Positions 17,238-25,268 of a stretch of DNA of 64,000 nucleotides are shown here, piece by piece. The position numbers and the translations under genes were made by a program. The notes below the pieces were generated by a model. It saw only the letters and a list, made by a program, of their open reading frames with translations. It did no database searches and had not been told where the DNA came from. Position 1 is the stretch's first letter. Each line of letters starts with the position of its first letter. The DNA comes from Saccharospirillum sp039982735 (GTDB lineage Bacteria > Pseudomonadota > Gammaproteobacteria > Pseudomonadales > Natronospirillaceae): the NCBI RefSeq assembly GCF_039982735.1, contig NZ_JBDWXV010000018.1, forward strand, positions 62,001-126,000, read 5' to 3'.

Positions 17238-17246
17238 GGAATCACA

Positions 17247-17696
17247 ATGGCCAAACCCAATCGAAACGTAGCCCTGGTGGCGCACGATAACAAAAAGAAA
17301 GAACTCGTTGCCTGGGCGCAGGAGAACCAGGCTCTGTTCGAGTCACTGGGTATATTTGCCACGGGCACAACGGGCAAACTGATCGAGCAGGGGTTGAACC
17401 GGCCAGTGCAGAAATTGCTCAGTGGCCCTCTGGGTGGCGACCAGCAAATTGGTGCCAAGATTGCCGAAGGGGATATCGACCTGCTGATCTTTTTCTGGGA
17501 TCCACTCGAACCACAACCGCATGACCCGGACATCAAAGCCCTGCTGCGCATCGCTGCGCTTTACAATATTCCGGTTGCCTGTAACCGTGCGAGTGCTGAC
17601 TTCATGATTCAGTCACCGCTGTTGCACAGCGACTACACACCGGCGAAGCCTGATTTTTCCATTTATACCCAACGCATTACACCGGCTGATCTATAA
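17247..17696 (+). CDS. mgsA: Methylglyoxal synthase
   Basis: MgsA converts dihydroxyacetone phosphate to methylglyoxal and phosphate, a phosphate-releasing bypass of lower glycolysis. The 149-residue protein has the family length and motifs: ALVAHDNKKKELV, FATGTTGKLIEQ (phosphate binding), LSGPLGGDQQIGAKIAEGDID with the catalytic Asp, and FFWDPLEPQPHDPDIKALLR with the active-site His and Asp. The ribosome binding site (GAGGA) is well placed. The flanking genes share its direction. Confidence 0.96.
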   Translation: MAKPNRNVALVAHDNKKKELVAWAQENQALFESLGIFATGTTGKLIEQGLNRPVQKLLSGPLGGDQQIGAKIAEGDIDLLIFFWDPLEPQPHDPDIKALLRIAALYNIPVACNRASADFMIQSPLLHSDYTPAKPDFSIYTQRITPADL

Positions 17697-17735
17697 CAGT
17701 TTGCCTTGCGTCTATGATTGATCCGGAGATCTTTG

Positions 17736-18338
17736 TTGAAACAAAAAAGCACGCACTCCTTGCTGGAAGATTTGTTCGCGCTGACCGTCGGTGCAGCCTT
17801 CGTATCGTTTGGGTTGTTGATGTTTCAGTACCATGGCTTGCTCACCGGCGGAACGGCGGGGCTGGCCCTGGTGCTTGCCAAAGTGACCGGGGTTGAGTTT
17901 GGTCTGTTGTTTTTTGCCATTAACTTGCCCTTCTATTGGCTGGCCATTCGGGGGTTGGGGTGGCGATTCGCGATTAATACGTTTATTTCAGTGGCCTGCG
18001 TCTCGGTGATGGTAGAAGGCTTGCCGTATGTCATCGACCTGCAAAGCCTGAACCCGGTGTTTGCCGCTCTGATGGGTGGCTTTTTGATCGGTACCGGCAT
18101 GCTGATTCTGTTTCGTCATGTTGCCAGCCTCGGGGGTGTAGGTATTCTGGCGTACTACTTACAGCAACGGTTTGGCATCAATGCCGGCAGAGTGCAGATG
18201 ACCGTTGATGTGTGCATTGTGGGCATCGGGTTTTTCCTGGTGTCACTGCCGATGCTAGCGCTGTCTGTGGTTGGGGCTCTGGCGTTGAATATGGTGATTG
18301 CATTGAATCACAAGCCGGGTCGTTATCAGATTACCTGA
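17736..18338 (+). CDS. YitT family membrane protein (DUF161)
   Basis: The protein has five or six membrane helices and no large soluble domain, and matches the first part of YitT-family proteins: FGLLMFQYHGLLTGGTAGLALVLAKVTG, GLLFFAINLPFYWLAIRGLGWRFAINTF and a GTGMLILFRHVASLGGVGILAYYL stretch. The function is unknown. I place the start at the TTG at 17736 (about 200 residues) because GGAG lies 7 bases upstream; a TTG at 17718 in the same frame is the alternative. It follows mgsA closely and may be cotranscribed. Confidence 0.8.
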   Translation: MKQKSTHSLLEDLFALTVGAAFVSFGLLMFQYHGLLTGGTAGLALVLAKVTGVEFGLLFFAINLPFYWLAIRGLGWRFAINTFISVACVSVMVEGLPYVIDLQSLNPVFAALMGGFLIGTGMLILFRHVASLGGVGILAYYLQQRFGINAGRVQMTVDVCIVGIGFFLVSLPMLALSVVGALALNMVIALNHKPGRYQIT

Positions 18339-18402
18339 CACCCGTTTTCATTTATCGTGTGGGTTGTCTTGCGGGTAACTTACAATGAACAGGATCTGAT
18401 CT

Positions 18403-19425
18403 ATGGCCACAATTCGTGAGGTTTCCAAGCGAGCCGGTGTTTCAGTTGCAACCGTCAGCCGGGTGGTTAATGGTAATCAGAAAGTGGTGGAAGCGACTCG
18501 CCAGAAAGTGCTCGAGGCCATGTCGGAACTGGGTTATGAACCCAATTCGTTTGCCCGCAGTCTGGCGACCAATAAGTCGGAAACCATCGGTATGGTGGTG
18601 GGTGAGCTGGCCGGCCCGTTCTTCGGTGAAATGATGCAGTTTGCCGAGCGGGTCATTCGCGACGAAGGCAAACACCTGATCATCACCAGCGGTCATGCAT
18701 CTCTGGCCGAAGAGCGCGATGCTATTGAATTTTTGCTCAAACGCCGTTGCGATGCACTGATCTTACACCTCGATCTGATGTCCGATGCCGAGATACTCAA
18801 ACGGGTTGATGCTGAACAAACGCCCATCATTCTGGTTAACCGGTTGGTTCCGGAACTGATTGATCAGTGTATCTACCTCGATAATGAAGCCGGTGGTTAT
18901 CTCGCAACACAGCATCTTATTGAGCTCGGTCACCGGCGCATCGCCTGTATTACCGGGCCGCTCTACAAATCCGATGCCCGCGATCGCCTGACCGGCTATC
19001 GCAATGCCCTTAAAATGGCCGACATCCCCTACGACGATCAATTGGTGGTGGAAGGCGATTATCTGGAGCAGGGCGGGGAGGCCGCTCTGGAACGCTTGTT
19101 CCGGCGAGATGCCCGATTCAGCGGACTGGTCGCGAGCAACGATCTGATGGCCATCGGGGTGATCAAGGCGTTGCGTCGCAATGGTCTCAGCGTGCCCGAT
19201 GACTGCAGCGTCGTGGGGTACGACGATGTCGTCATGGCGGGCTATATTGAACCGGGGCTGACCACGGTTCGCGTTCCCATTGAACAGTTTGGTGCAGAGG
19301 CCGGCCGTTTGGCGCTGAATCTTGGCGAAGGGCACAGCTTTACCGTGCAGCACCTGTTTCAGCCGACGCTGGTTGAACGGGCTTCAACCCGGGTTTACAG
19401 GCCTGAGAAACAAAAGCCCGGGTAA
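18403..19425 (+). CDS. LacI family transcriptional regulator
   Basis: This 340-residue repressor begins with the LacI helix-turn-helix (TIREVSKRAGVSVATVSRVVNG, residues 3-24) and hinge (VLEAMSELGYEPNSFARSLATNKSETIGMVVG), followed by a periplasmic-binding-protein-like sensor domain with GHRRIACITGP and DDCSVVGYDDVVMAGYIEPGLTTV. Two identical TGTAACCGGTTACA palindromes in the next intergenic region are of the type bound by LacI proteins, so it very likely represses the adjacent sugar transporter and beta-glucosidase operon. The inducer is probably a beta-glucoside or oligosaccharide derivative (inference). Confidence 0.93.
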   Translation: MATIREVSKRAGVSVATVSRVVNGNQKVVEATRQKVLEAMSELGYEPNSFARSLATNKSETIGMVVGELAGPFFGEMMQFAERVIRDEGKHLIITSGHASLAEERDAIEFLLKRRCDALILHLDLMSDAEILKRVDAEQTPIILVNRLVPELIDQCIYLDNEAGGYLATQHLIELGHRRIACITGPLYKSDARDRLTGYRNALKMADIPYDDQLVVEGDYLEQGGEAALERLFRRDARFSGLVASNDLMAIGVIKALRRNGLSVPDDCSVVGYDDVVMAGYIEPGLTTVRVPIEQFGAEAGRLALNLGEGHSFTVQHLFQPTLVERASTRVYRPEKQKPG

Positions 19426-19441
19426 CGGGCTGTTTTTTTTG
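19407..19441 (+). terminator. Terminator of the LacI gene
   Basis: AGCCCG-GGTAA-CGGGCT followed by eight T residues. The stem overlaps the end of the coding region, and the stop codon lies in the loop. Confidence 0.85.
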
Positions 19442-19449
19442 TTATCTCT

Positions 19450-19463
19450 TGTAACCGGTTACA
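19450..19463 (+). promoter_or_regulatory. LacI-type operator O1
   Basis: TGTAACCGGTTACA is a perfect 14-bp palindrome with the central CG of LacI-family operators. It lies upstream of the promoter and 128 bp from an identical site. Confidence 0.8.
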
Positions 19464-19546
19464 CCTTTGGCTGTTAAACCACCTTGTCCCAAGGCACATT
19501 AGCCCCTCATCAGAGCTCGAAACAGCATTAATAGAGCTGCAGGCAG

Positions 19547-19575
19547 TTGACACCAAAGTTTTCTCTCTTTATCGT
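19547..19575 (+). promoter_or_regulatory. Sigma-70 promoter of the sugar transporter operon
   Basis: A consensus -35 box TTGACA (19547-19552), a 17-bp spacer and a -10 box TATCGT (19570-19575). The predicted start falls inside operator O2, consistent with direct repression. Confidence 0.6.
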
Positions 19576-19577
19576 TA

Positions 19578-19591
19578 TGTAACCGGTTACA
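19578..19591 (+). promoter_or_regulatory. LacI-type operator O2
   Basis: This second identical TGTAACCGGTTACA overlaps the predicted transcription start. The 128-bp centre-to-centre spacing, about 12 helical turns, would allow looping with O1. Confidence 0.8.
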
Positions 19592-19692
19592 TGACATTGC
19601 TTTCCGAAGCAGTCGCATCGGCCGCTGTGCTGTCACAGGGCGCAGTCGCAATACCAAACCACAAAAACAAGAAGTTGTCTGGAGAGAATATT

Positions 19693-20904
19693 ATGAAACA
19701 TACACAAGGACTGGGCCTGGCACTGGCCTCACTGACGCTGGCTGGCGGCGCCATGGCGGCCGATCTGAGACTGGATGGTTTCCCCGATTACGACAGTCAG
19801 CTGGAAGCGATTCTGGGCGGGTTCCCGGCACACAATGTCGACATGCTGATGAACGAGCACGGCGGCCACCACGATAAACTCAAGACCAACCTGGCGACCG
19901 GCAGTGGCGCAGGTGATGTGGTATTGATCGACCGGAACTTTGTTGGCTCCTTCGTGAACCAGGGCGGCTTCGTCGACCTGACTGACGAATTCGCTCCCTA
20001 CAGAGACAACTTTGCCCCCTATGCCGTTACTCAGGGGCAGGGTAATGATGGTAATCAATATGCCGTACCGGTCGATCTGGGTCCTGGCGTCGTCTACTAC
20101 CGCCGCGACTACATGGAAGACATGGGCTATGACCTCGACGAGGTAATGACCGACTGGGATTCCTACCTCGATTACGGTCGTGCATTGAAAGAAGACGGCA
20201 TTCTGCTGATCGGCAACGCCAATGCCGTCGCGACCGCCTACTGGAACTTTAACGTTGAACCCGGTAATGGCCTATATTTTGATTCAGAGGGTGAACCGCT
20301 GGTCACTTCCGACCGCTTCAAGCGCGCCTTCGAACTGGCCAAAACCGTGCGCGATGAAGGCATGGATGGCAATATTTCTGAGTGGACCGAAGAGTGGTAC
20401 GCCGGTTTCCGCGAAGGCCGATTTGCGACACAAATGTCGGGAGCCTGGTTGCTGGGTCACCTGCAAAACTGGATGGCACCGGAAACCTCGGGTAACTGGG
20501 GCGTCAGCAATTTGCCTGACAACACTTACGGAACCTGGGGCGGCTCCTTTCTGGCCATTCCGCGTCAGTCAGAGCAGCCTGAAGCAGCCTGGGATCTGAT
20601 CGAATACATGATCAGCGAAGACATTCAGCTGGCCGGTTTCCAGAATATTGCGGCCTTCCCGGCGCACACCGCCACCTACGATAACCCCATGTTCAATGAG
20701 CCTATCGACTTCCTTCGCGGCCAGAGAGCACGTGTTCTGTTTGCCGATATCGCTGAAAACGTAACACCGGTCGAACCGCACGAAGGTGATCAGATTGCCG
20801 AGTCACTGATCGGCACCGCACTCGAACAAGTGTTGAACGATGGCATGGACATCGATACGGCACTGGCCAATGCCGAACGTCAGATCAAGCGTCGCGTACG
20901 CTAA
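19693..20904 (+). CDS. Sugar ABC transporter substrate-binding protein
   Basis: This 403-residue periplasmic protein of the extracellular solute-binding family 1 (MalE-like) has a signal peptide ending near GGAMAADLRL. Segments such as NLATGSGAGDVVLIDRNFVGSFV, VPVDLGPGVVYYRRDYM and WGGSFLAIPRQSEQPEAAWDLIEYM are typical of CUT1 oligosaccharide-binding proteins. The start at 19693 has GGAGAGAATATT upstream; a longer in-frame start at 19591 lies inside operator O2 and is rejected. The GH1 enzyme in the operon suggests a beta-linked gluco-oligosaccharide ligand. Confidence 0.9.
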   Translation: MKHTQGLGLALASLTLAGGAMAADLRLDGFPDYDSQLEAILGGFPAHNVDMLMNEHGGHHDKLKTNLATGSGAGDVVLIDRNFVGSFVNQGGFVDLTDEFAPYRDNFAPYAVTQGQGNDGNQYAVPVDLGPGVVYYRRDYMEDMGYDLDEVMTDWDSYLDYGRALKEDGILLIGNANAVATAYWNFNVEPGNGLYFDSEGEPLVTSDRFKRAFELAKTVRDEGMDGNISEWTEEWYAGFREGRFATQMSGAWLLGHLQNWMAPETSGNWGVSNLPDNTYGTWGGSFLAIPRQSEQPEAAWDLIEYMISEDIQLAGFQNIAAFPAHTATYDNPMFNEPIDFLRGQRARVLFADIAENVTPVEPHEGDQIAESLIGTALEQVLNDGMDIDTALANAERQIKRRVR

Positions 20905-20923
20905 TTTGACGGGTTAACTCCAG

Positions 20924-20952
20924 GGCGGCATCACCACTGATGCCGCCTTTTT
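20924..20952 (+). terminator. Intercistronic terminator after the sugar-binding protein
   Basis: GGCGGCATCA, CCAC, TGATGCCGCC followed by TTTTT. A strong stem with a T tract inside the operon, probably giving partial termination so that the binding protein is made in excess. Confidence 0.75.
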
Positions 20953-20986
20953 ATTTCCAATTCATTCAACTTCCCGGATTGCGGCC

Positions 20987-21991
20987 ATGACGACCACCGA
21001 GATGACTGATCCGACGACCGCGCAGGAAAACGCCCAGCGCGATAAGTCGGACCGTCAGCGTACTTTCTGGCATAAAACCACCCCTTACTGGTTTATGTCT
21101 CCCTACATCATTATTTTCGGCACCTTCGGCATCTTCCCGGTGCTGTTTATGATCTATCTGTCGTTTCACACCTGGAATCCCGTCGCCGGGCTGGGCACCA
21201 TGGAATACGTCGGCCTGGAAAACTACGTACTCAGCCTGACCGACCCGACCCTGTGGCAGACCTTGTGGAATACGTTCCTGATGGCATTGTATTCGGGCAT
21301 CCCCCAGCACCTGGTTGCCTTGCCATTGGCATACTTGCTGGTGCAACTGGGCAAGCGCGCGCGTCACTGGCTGACCACTGCCTATTTTCTACCCTACGTG
21401 ACCTCGACCATTGCCATTTCGATGATTTTCTTTGTCATGTTTTCCAAAGAGAGCGGCATTATTAACCAGGCATTGACGGGGCTGGCCAATGGCAGCCTGA
21501 CGGCCTGGGCTTTTGGCTGGCTGAATGATGTGATGCCTCTGGGCTGGGTGCAGGAAAACAGCCTGATCCGCTACTCCGTCTCCTTTGTGGTTTTCTGGAA
21601 GTACGTGGGTTTCAACATTGTTATCTACACCGCCGGCCTGGCCACCATCTCCGATGAGCTCTACGAAGCCGCCATCATCGACGGTGCCAACAGCTGGCAA
21701 CGCTTTACCCGCATTGCGCTGCCCTTACTGCGTCCGTTCATCTTTTTTGCGGTGACACTCACCATCATTGGCAATATGAATCTGTTCGACGAACCCTATG
21801 TACTGACGCGTGGCTTGCAACAGGCGTCCACCAACGGCATGACCATTTCCAACTATCTCTATCGAGTTGCCTGGGAATGGCTCGATATGGGCAGTGCCGC
21901 TGCCATCTCCTGGATTCTGTTTATGGTCATTGGCCTGCTTACCGGGCTGTATTTCTGGTTCTTTGGCCGTCGTGGTCTGGGAGGCGAATAA
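20987..21991 (+). CDS. Sugar ABC transporter permease (MalF/UgpA type)
   Basis: This 334-residue inner-membrane permease has six hydrophobic segments after a 35-residue polar N-terminus. The EAA loop is ELYEAAIIDGANSWQRFTRIALPLLRP (about residue 225), the site that contacts the ATPase. It pairs with the next gene's product to form the CUT1 channel. Its stop overlaps the next start by one base (TAATG). Confidence 0.93.
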   Translation: MTTTEMTDPTTAQENAQRDKSDRQRTFWHKTTPYWFMSPYIIIFGTFGIFPVLFMIYLSFHTWNPVAGLGTMEYVGLENYVLSLTDPTLWQTLWNTFLMALYSGIPQHLVALPLAYLLVQLGKRARHWLTTAYFLPYVTSTIAISMIFFVMFSKESGIINQALTGLANGSLTAWAFGWLNDVMPLGWVQENSLIRYSVSFVVFWKYVGFNIVIYTAGLATISDELYEAAIIDGANSWQRFTRIALPLLRPFIFFAVTLTIIGNMNLFDEPYVLTRGLQQASTNGMTISNYLYRVAWEWLDMGSAAAISWILFMVIGLLTGLYFWFFGRRGLGGE

Positions 21992-22857
21992 TGAAAGCAC
22001 TGACGCCAGTACAAAAAGAAAACCTGGACGGAATGTTTCGCATGCTGGGAAAGGCATTGTTGTGGACGGCCCTGCTAACCGCGGTGGTCTTCACGGTTTT
22101 CCCCTTCCTGTGGTCATTGCTGATGGCCACGCACGACCGCACCACCATGTTCAGTTCAGGCTTGAACCTGACGCTGGGAGATCAACTGGTTGCCAACTAT
22201 CACCGCCTGCTGGATATCATGGATTTCTGGGTGGGGATGTTTAACAGTTTTTCCGTAGCGCTGCTGGGTACCATAACCTCTTTGCTGTTCTGCAGCATGT
22301 GTGGCTACGCACTGGCCGTGTTTGAATTTCGAGGTCGTAAAGTACTGTTCGGCATGATGATTTGCTCTATGATGCTGCCGCCCATTCTGACGCTGATTCC
22401 TTATTACATGGTGATCAACGCCATCGGTCTGAGCAACACCCATCTGGCTGTCTGGTTGCCGTTCAGTATTAACCCCTTTGGTATATTTCTGATTCGCCAG
22501 TACGTGGTTGCCTCTGTTCCCAAAGACCTGCTTGAAGCCGCCAAGCTCGATGGTGCCAGCGCCTTTCGCACCTACTGGAGTGTGGTTTTGCCCCTGTTGC
22601 GGCCTGGCCTGGCAACCCTGGCGATCGTGCAATTCGTGTTTCTGTGGAACAACTTCCTGCAACCGCTGGTGGTGCTGACCAGCAGTGACAAGATGGTGAT
22701 CACCCAGATGTTGCGCAGCGTCCAGGGGGTTCCGAATACGCCCTGGGGCGCACTGATGCTGGGCACTTTTATTTCAATTCTGCCCCTGGTGTTGATCTAT
22801 ATGGCGGCCAGTAAGCAAATGATCAGCGGCCTCACCAGCGGTGCCGTAAAAAATTGA
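21991..22857 (+). CDS. Sugar ABC transporter permease (MalG type)
   Basis: This 288-residue second permease has six membrane segments, the EAA loop VPKDLLEAAKLDGASAFRTYW and the preceding sequence LIRQYVVASVPKDL typical of MalG-like proteins. The ATG at 21991 shares a base with the previous stop and has GGGAGG upstream, so translation is coupled; an in-frame ATG at 21877 inside the upstream gene is rejected. No ATPase gene follows, so a shared MsiK-like ATPase encoded elsewhere is required. Confidence 0.93.
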   Translation: MKALTPVQKENLDGMFRMLGKALLWTALLTAVVFTVFPFLWSLLMATHDRTTMFSSGLNLTLGDQLVANYHRLLDIMDFWVGMFNSFSVALLGTITSLLFCSMCGYALAVFEFRGRKVLFGMMICSMMLPPILTLIPYYMVINAIGLSNTHLAVWLPFSINPFGIFLIRQYVVASVPKDLLEAAKLDGASAFRTYWSVVLPLLRPGLATLAIVQFVFLWNNFLQPLVVLTSSDKMVITQMLRSVQGVPNTPWGALMLGTFISILPLVLIYMAASKQMISGLTSGAVKN

Positions 22858-22866
22858 TGAAGTTTG

Positions 22867-22887
22867 CGGGGGCGGAGTCTGCCCCCG
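22867..22887 (+). other. Intercistronic hairpin before the beta-glucosidase gene
   Basis: CGGGGGC, a 7-base loop and GCCCCCG lie between the permease stop and the ribosome binding site. There is no T tract, so it probably affects mRNA processing or stability. Confidence 0.45.
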
Positions 22888-22904
22888 GTATTTAGGAGAA
22901 TGGT

Positions 22905-24239
22905 ATGAGTTTTAAATTACCCGAAGCGTCACCCTTGCAGCGTTCCGATTTCCTGTTTGGTGTTGCTACCGCTTCCTTTCAAGTAGAAGGGGCGACGACT
23001 GAAGATGGCCGGGGCGAGAGCATCTGGGACCGGTTTTGTGATACCCCTGGGCGCGTTTTGGGCGGCGACAATGGCATGCCTGCCTGCGATCACTACCACC
23101 GCTGGGCCGACGACCTGGACATGGTCAAATCACTGGGGTTCGATGCCTATCGTTTCTCCATCGCCTGGCCGCGCATCGAACCGGAATCAGGTGTCTGGAA
23201 CGACAAGGGGTTTGATTTCTACGACCGACTGGTCGATGGCATGCTTGAGCGGGGCATCAAACCCTATGCAACGCTTTACCACTGGGATTTGCCCCAGTAT
23301 CTGGGCGAACGCGGCGGTTGGGTCAATCGCGATACCGCCTACCGGTTTGCCGATTACGCCGATCGGGTTACCCGGGTGCTGGGCAATCGCGTGAGCAGTT
23401 ACGCTACCCTCAATGAGCCTTGGTGTTCGGCTTTTTTGAGTTACCGGCTGGGCATTCATGCCCCGGGTCTGAAAGACGATCGAATGGGGTTTCAGGCGGC
23501 GCACCACCTGCTGTTGGCGCACGGCCTGGCCTTGCCGCGCATGAGAGACAACGCGCCGGCGTCAGAGCATGGCATTGTGTTGAACTTCACGCCGGCTTAC
23601 CCGGAAACCGATTCGCAAGCCGATCGGGCAGCTGCCGCTTACAGTGATGAAGAAAATAGCCACTTCTACCTGGAGCCGCTGTTGACCGGTCACTACCCAA
23701 GTGCGGTTGCCGAACGGCACCCCGAATGGATGCCAACGGTCTACCCTGGCGATATGGACACCATAGCCGCAGACCTTGATTTTCTGGGCATCAATTTCTA
23801 CACCCGCGCCGTGATCACCGCCAGTGGTGACAATGATTACGATGGCGTACCACAGCAAGCCGCAAAAACCGACATTGGCTGGGAAATCTATCCACAAGCG
23901 CTGACCGACCTGTTAACCGGGTTCAAGGCGCGGTATGACAATCTGCCGCCGGTCTATATCACCGAGAACGGCGCGGCCGACAATACCCCGGTAACCAACG
24001 GCGAAGTGAACGACCAGCTTCGCGTAGGTTACTACGATGCGCATTTGAATGCGGTTGACCGTGCGATTCAGGCCGGCGTGGATGTGCAGGGCTATTTTGC
24101 CTGGAGCCTGATGGACAACTTCGAATGGGCCGAGGGCTACAGCCAGCGCTTTGGCATTGTGCATGTAAATTATGACACTCAGGTGAGAACGCCCAAGGCC
24201 AGTGCGCTGGCGTTCAAGGCGTTTCTTGCCGCCCGCTGA
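22905..24239 (+). CDS. GH1 family beta-glucosidase
   Basis: This 444-residue cytoplasmic glycoside hydrolase family 1 enzyme has the normal length. The N-terminal GH1 signature is FLFGVATASFQVEGATTEDG, the acid/base glutamate is in TLNEP (about residue 170) and the nucleophile in YITENGA (about residue 355). It also has the sugar-binding WSLMDNFEWAEGY. It hydrolyses terminal beta-D-glucosyl (or related) residues from imported oligosaccharides. There is no signal peptide. It is the last gene of the LacI-controlled operon and has a good ribosome binding site (TAGGAGAATGGT). Confidence 0.95.
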   Translation: MSFKLPEASPLQRSDFLFGVATASFQVEGATTEDGRGESIWDRFCDTPGRVLGGDNGMPACDHYHRWADDLDMVKSLGFDAYRFSIAWPRIEPESGVWNDKGFDFYDRLVDGMLERGIKPYATLYHWDLPQYLGERGGWVNRDTAYRFADYADRVTRVLGNRVSSYATLNEPWCSAFLSYRLGIHAPGLKDDRMGFQAAHHLLLAHGLALPRMRDNAPASEHGIVLNFTPAYPETDSQADRAAAAYSDEENSHFYLEPLLTGHYPSAVAERHPEWMPTVYPGDMDTIAADLDFLGINFYTRAVITASGDNDYDGVPQQAAKTDIGWEIYPQALTDLLTGFKARYDNLPPVYITENGAADNTPVTNGEVNDQLRVGYYDAHLNAVDRAIQAGVDVQGYFAWSLMDNFEWAEGYSQRFGIVHVNYDTQVRTPKASALAFKAFLAAR

Positions 24240-24251
24240 AGGCAATACCCG

Positions 24252-24274
24252 CCCGGACACCTGTCCGGGTTTTT
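24252..24274 (+). terminator. Terminator of the sugar operon
   Basis: CCCGGACA, CC, TGTCCGGG followed by TTTTT directly after the beta-glucosidase gene. Confidence 0.9.
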
Positions 24275-24416
24275 GTCATTTTTCGTTTGCCCATCTATTA
24301 TTGACCCTGGGGTTCCGGATCAGGGAGGAGCAGGGGCGCAGGCGTTGAATCCGCACCATCTGAATGAGTACATGATCTTGACGGCTCTTTTGTCCGAATC
24401 GGGGCACGCATACATA

Positions 24417-25262
24417 ATGATCTTTAGAGTAACCGGCTGGTTTCAACGTTTGGTGATGGTGTGTTTGCTCGGCACCCTGGCCTCGGTTCAGGCCGAGCAA
24501 GTCCAGTCAGACACTGCAATGGCGGGAGCATCAGAGCACAGCTGCACGCGGCTGACTGCGACGGGCAACCCCGAATACCCTCCCTATTTGTGGCAGGAAC
24601 CCGGCTCCCGGCGCGGACTGATTGGCGCGAATAAAACCATCATGCAAGCCCTAAGCGAGCGCCTGGGCATCCCGATTGAAGTGATCTACACCGGCCCCTG
24701 GTCCCGTGCACAGGAAGAAGTGCGGGTCGGGCGTATTGATCTGATCGCCGGTGCTTTCTATACCCTGCCGCGAACGGCCTACATGGATTACATTGAACCG
24801 GCGTTTCTGACCACCCGCTCGGTCGTCTGGAAGCGGTCGCTGGTCGCCTTCGAGTACAGTGAATGGGCAGATCTTAAACCCTATGAAGGCGCCACGGTCA
24901 TCAACAACAGTTTTGGACAGAGCTTCGATGAATTTGCCAGCGTCAATCTCAGTATTGATAACGTCACCAGCCTGCCACAGGCGTTTCGCATGCTGGCACA
25001 AGGGCGGGTTGATTACGTGCTTTATGAGGAATATCCCGGTCTGGCCTATGCGGCGGAACTTGATCTCGACTTTGTCATCGAGCAAATAGAACCGCCGGTC
25101 AGTTCGGAAGGGTTGTTCCTTACGATCTCCCGACGTTCACCGTGCAACACCGAGGCTTTTCGGGCCGAGCTGATGCGCATTATGACTGAGCTGGTTGAAG
25201 ACGGCACCGCACAACGCGCGCTGAACGAAGGGTTGGAAACCTGGTCCCTGACCAGCCAATAA
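24417..25262 (+). CDS. Orphan solute-binding protein, family 3 (amino-acid type)
   Basis: This 281-residue secreted protein has a signal peptide (about residues 1-27, ending ASVQAEQ) and one SBP_bac_3-type domain. Features are YPPYLWQEPGSRRGLIGANKTIMQAL, GPWSRAQEEVRVGRIDLIAGAFYT and a conserved late LFLTISRRSP...AFRAELMRIMTEL. No permease or ATPase is adjacent, so it may serve a distant transporter or act as a sensor subunit; relatives of this kind are abundant in marine gammaproteobacteria. I chose the ATG at 24417 as the start because it begins the signal peptide; the Shine-Dalgarno is poor. Confidence 0.8.
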   Translation: MIFRVTGWFQRLVMVCLLGTLASVQAEQVQSDTAMAGASEHSCTRLTATGNPEYPPYLWQEPGSRRGLIGANKTIMQALSERLGIPIEVIYTGPWSRAQEEVRVGRIDLIAGAFYTLPRTAYMDYIEPAFLTTRSVVWKRSLVAFEYSEWADLKPYEGATVINNSFGQSFDEFASVNLSIDNVTSLPQAFRMLAQGRVDYVLYEEYPGLAYAAELDLDFVIEQIEPPVSSEGLFLTISRRSPCNTEAFRAELMRIMTELVEDGTAQRALNEGLETWSLTSQ

Positions 25263-25268
25263 GGCAGG

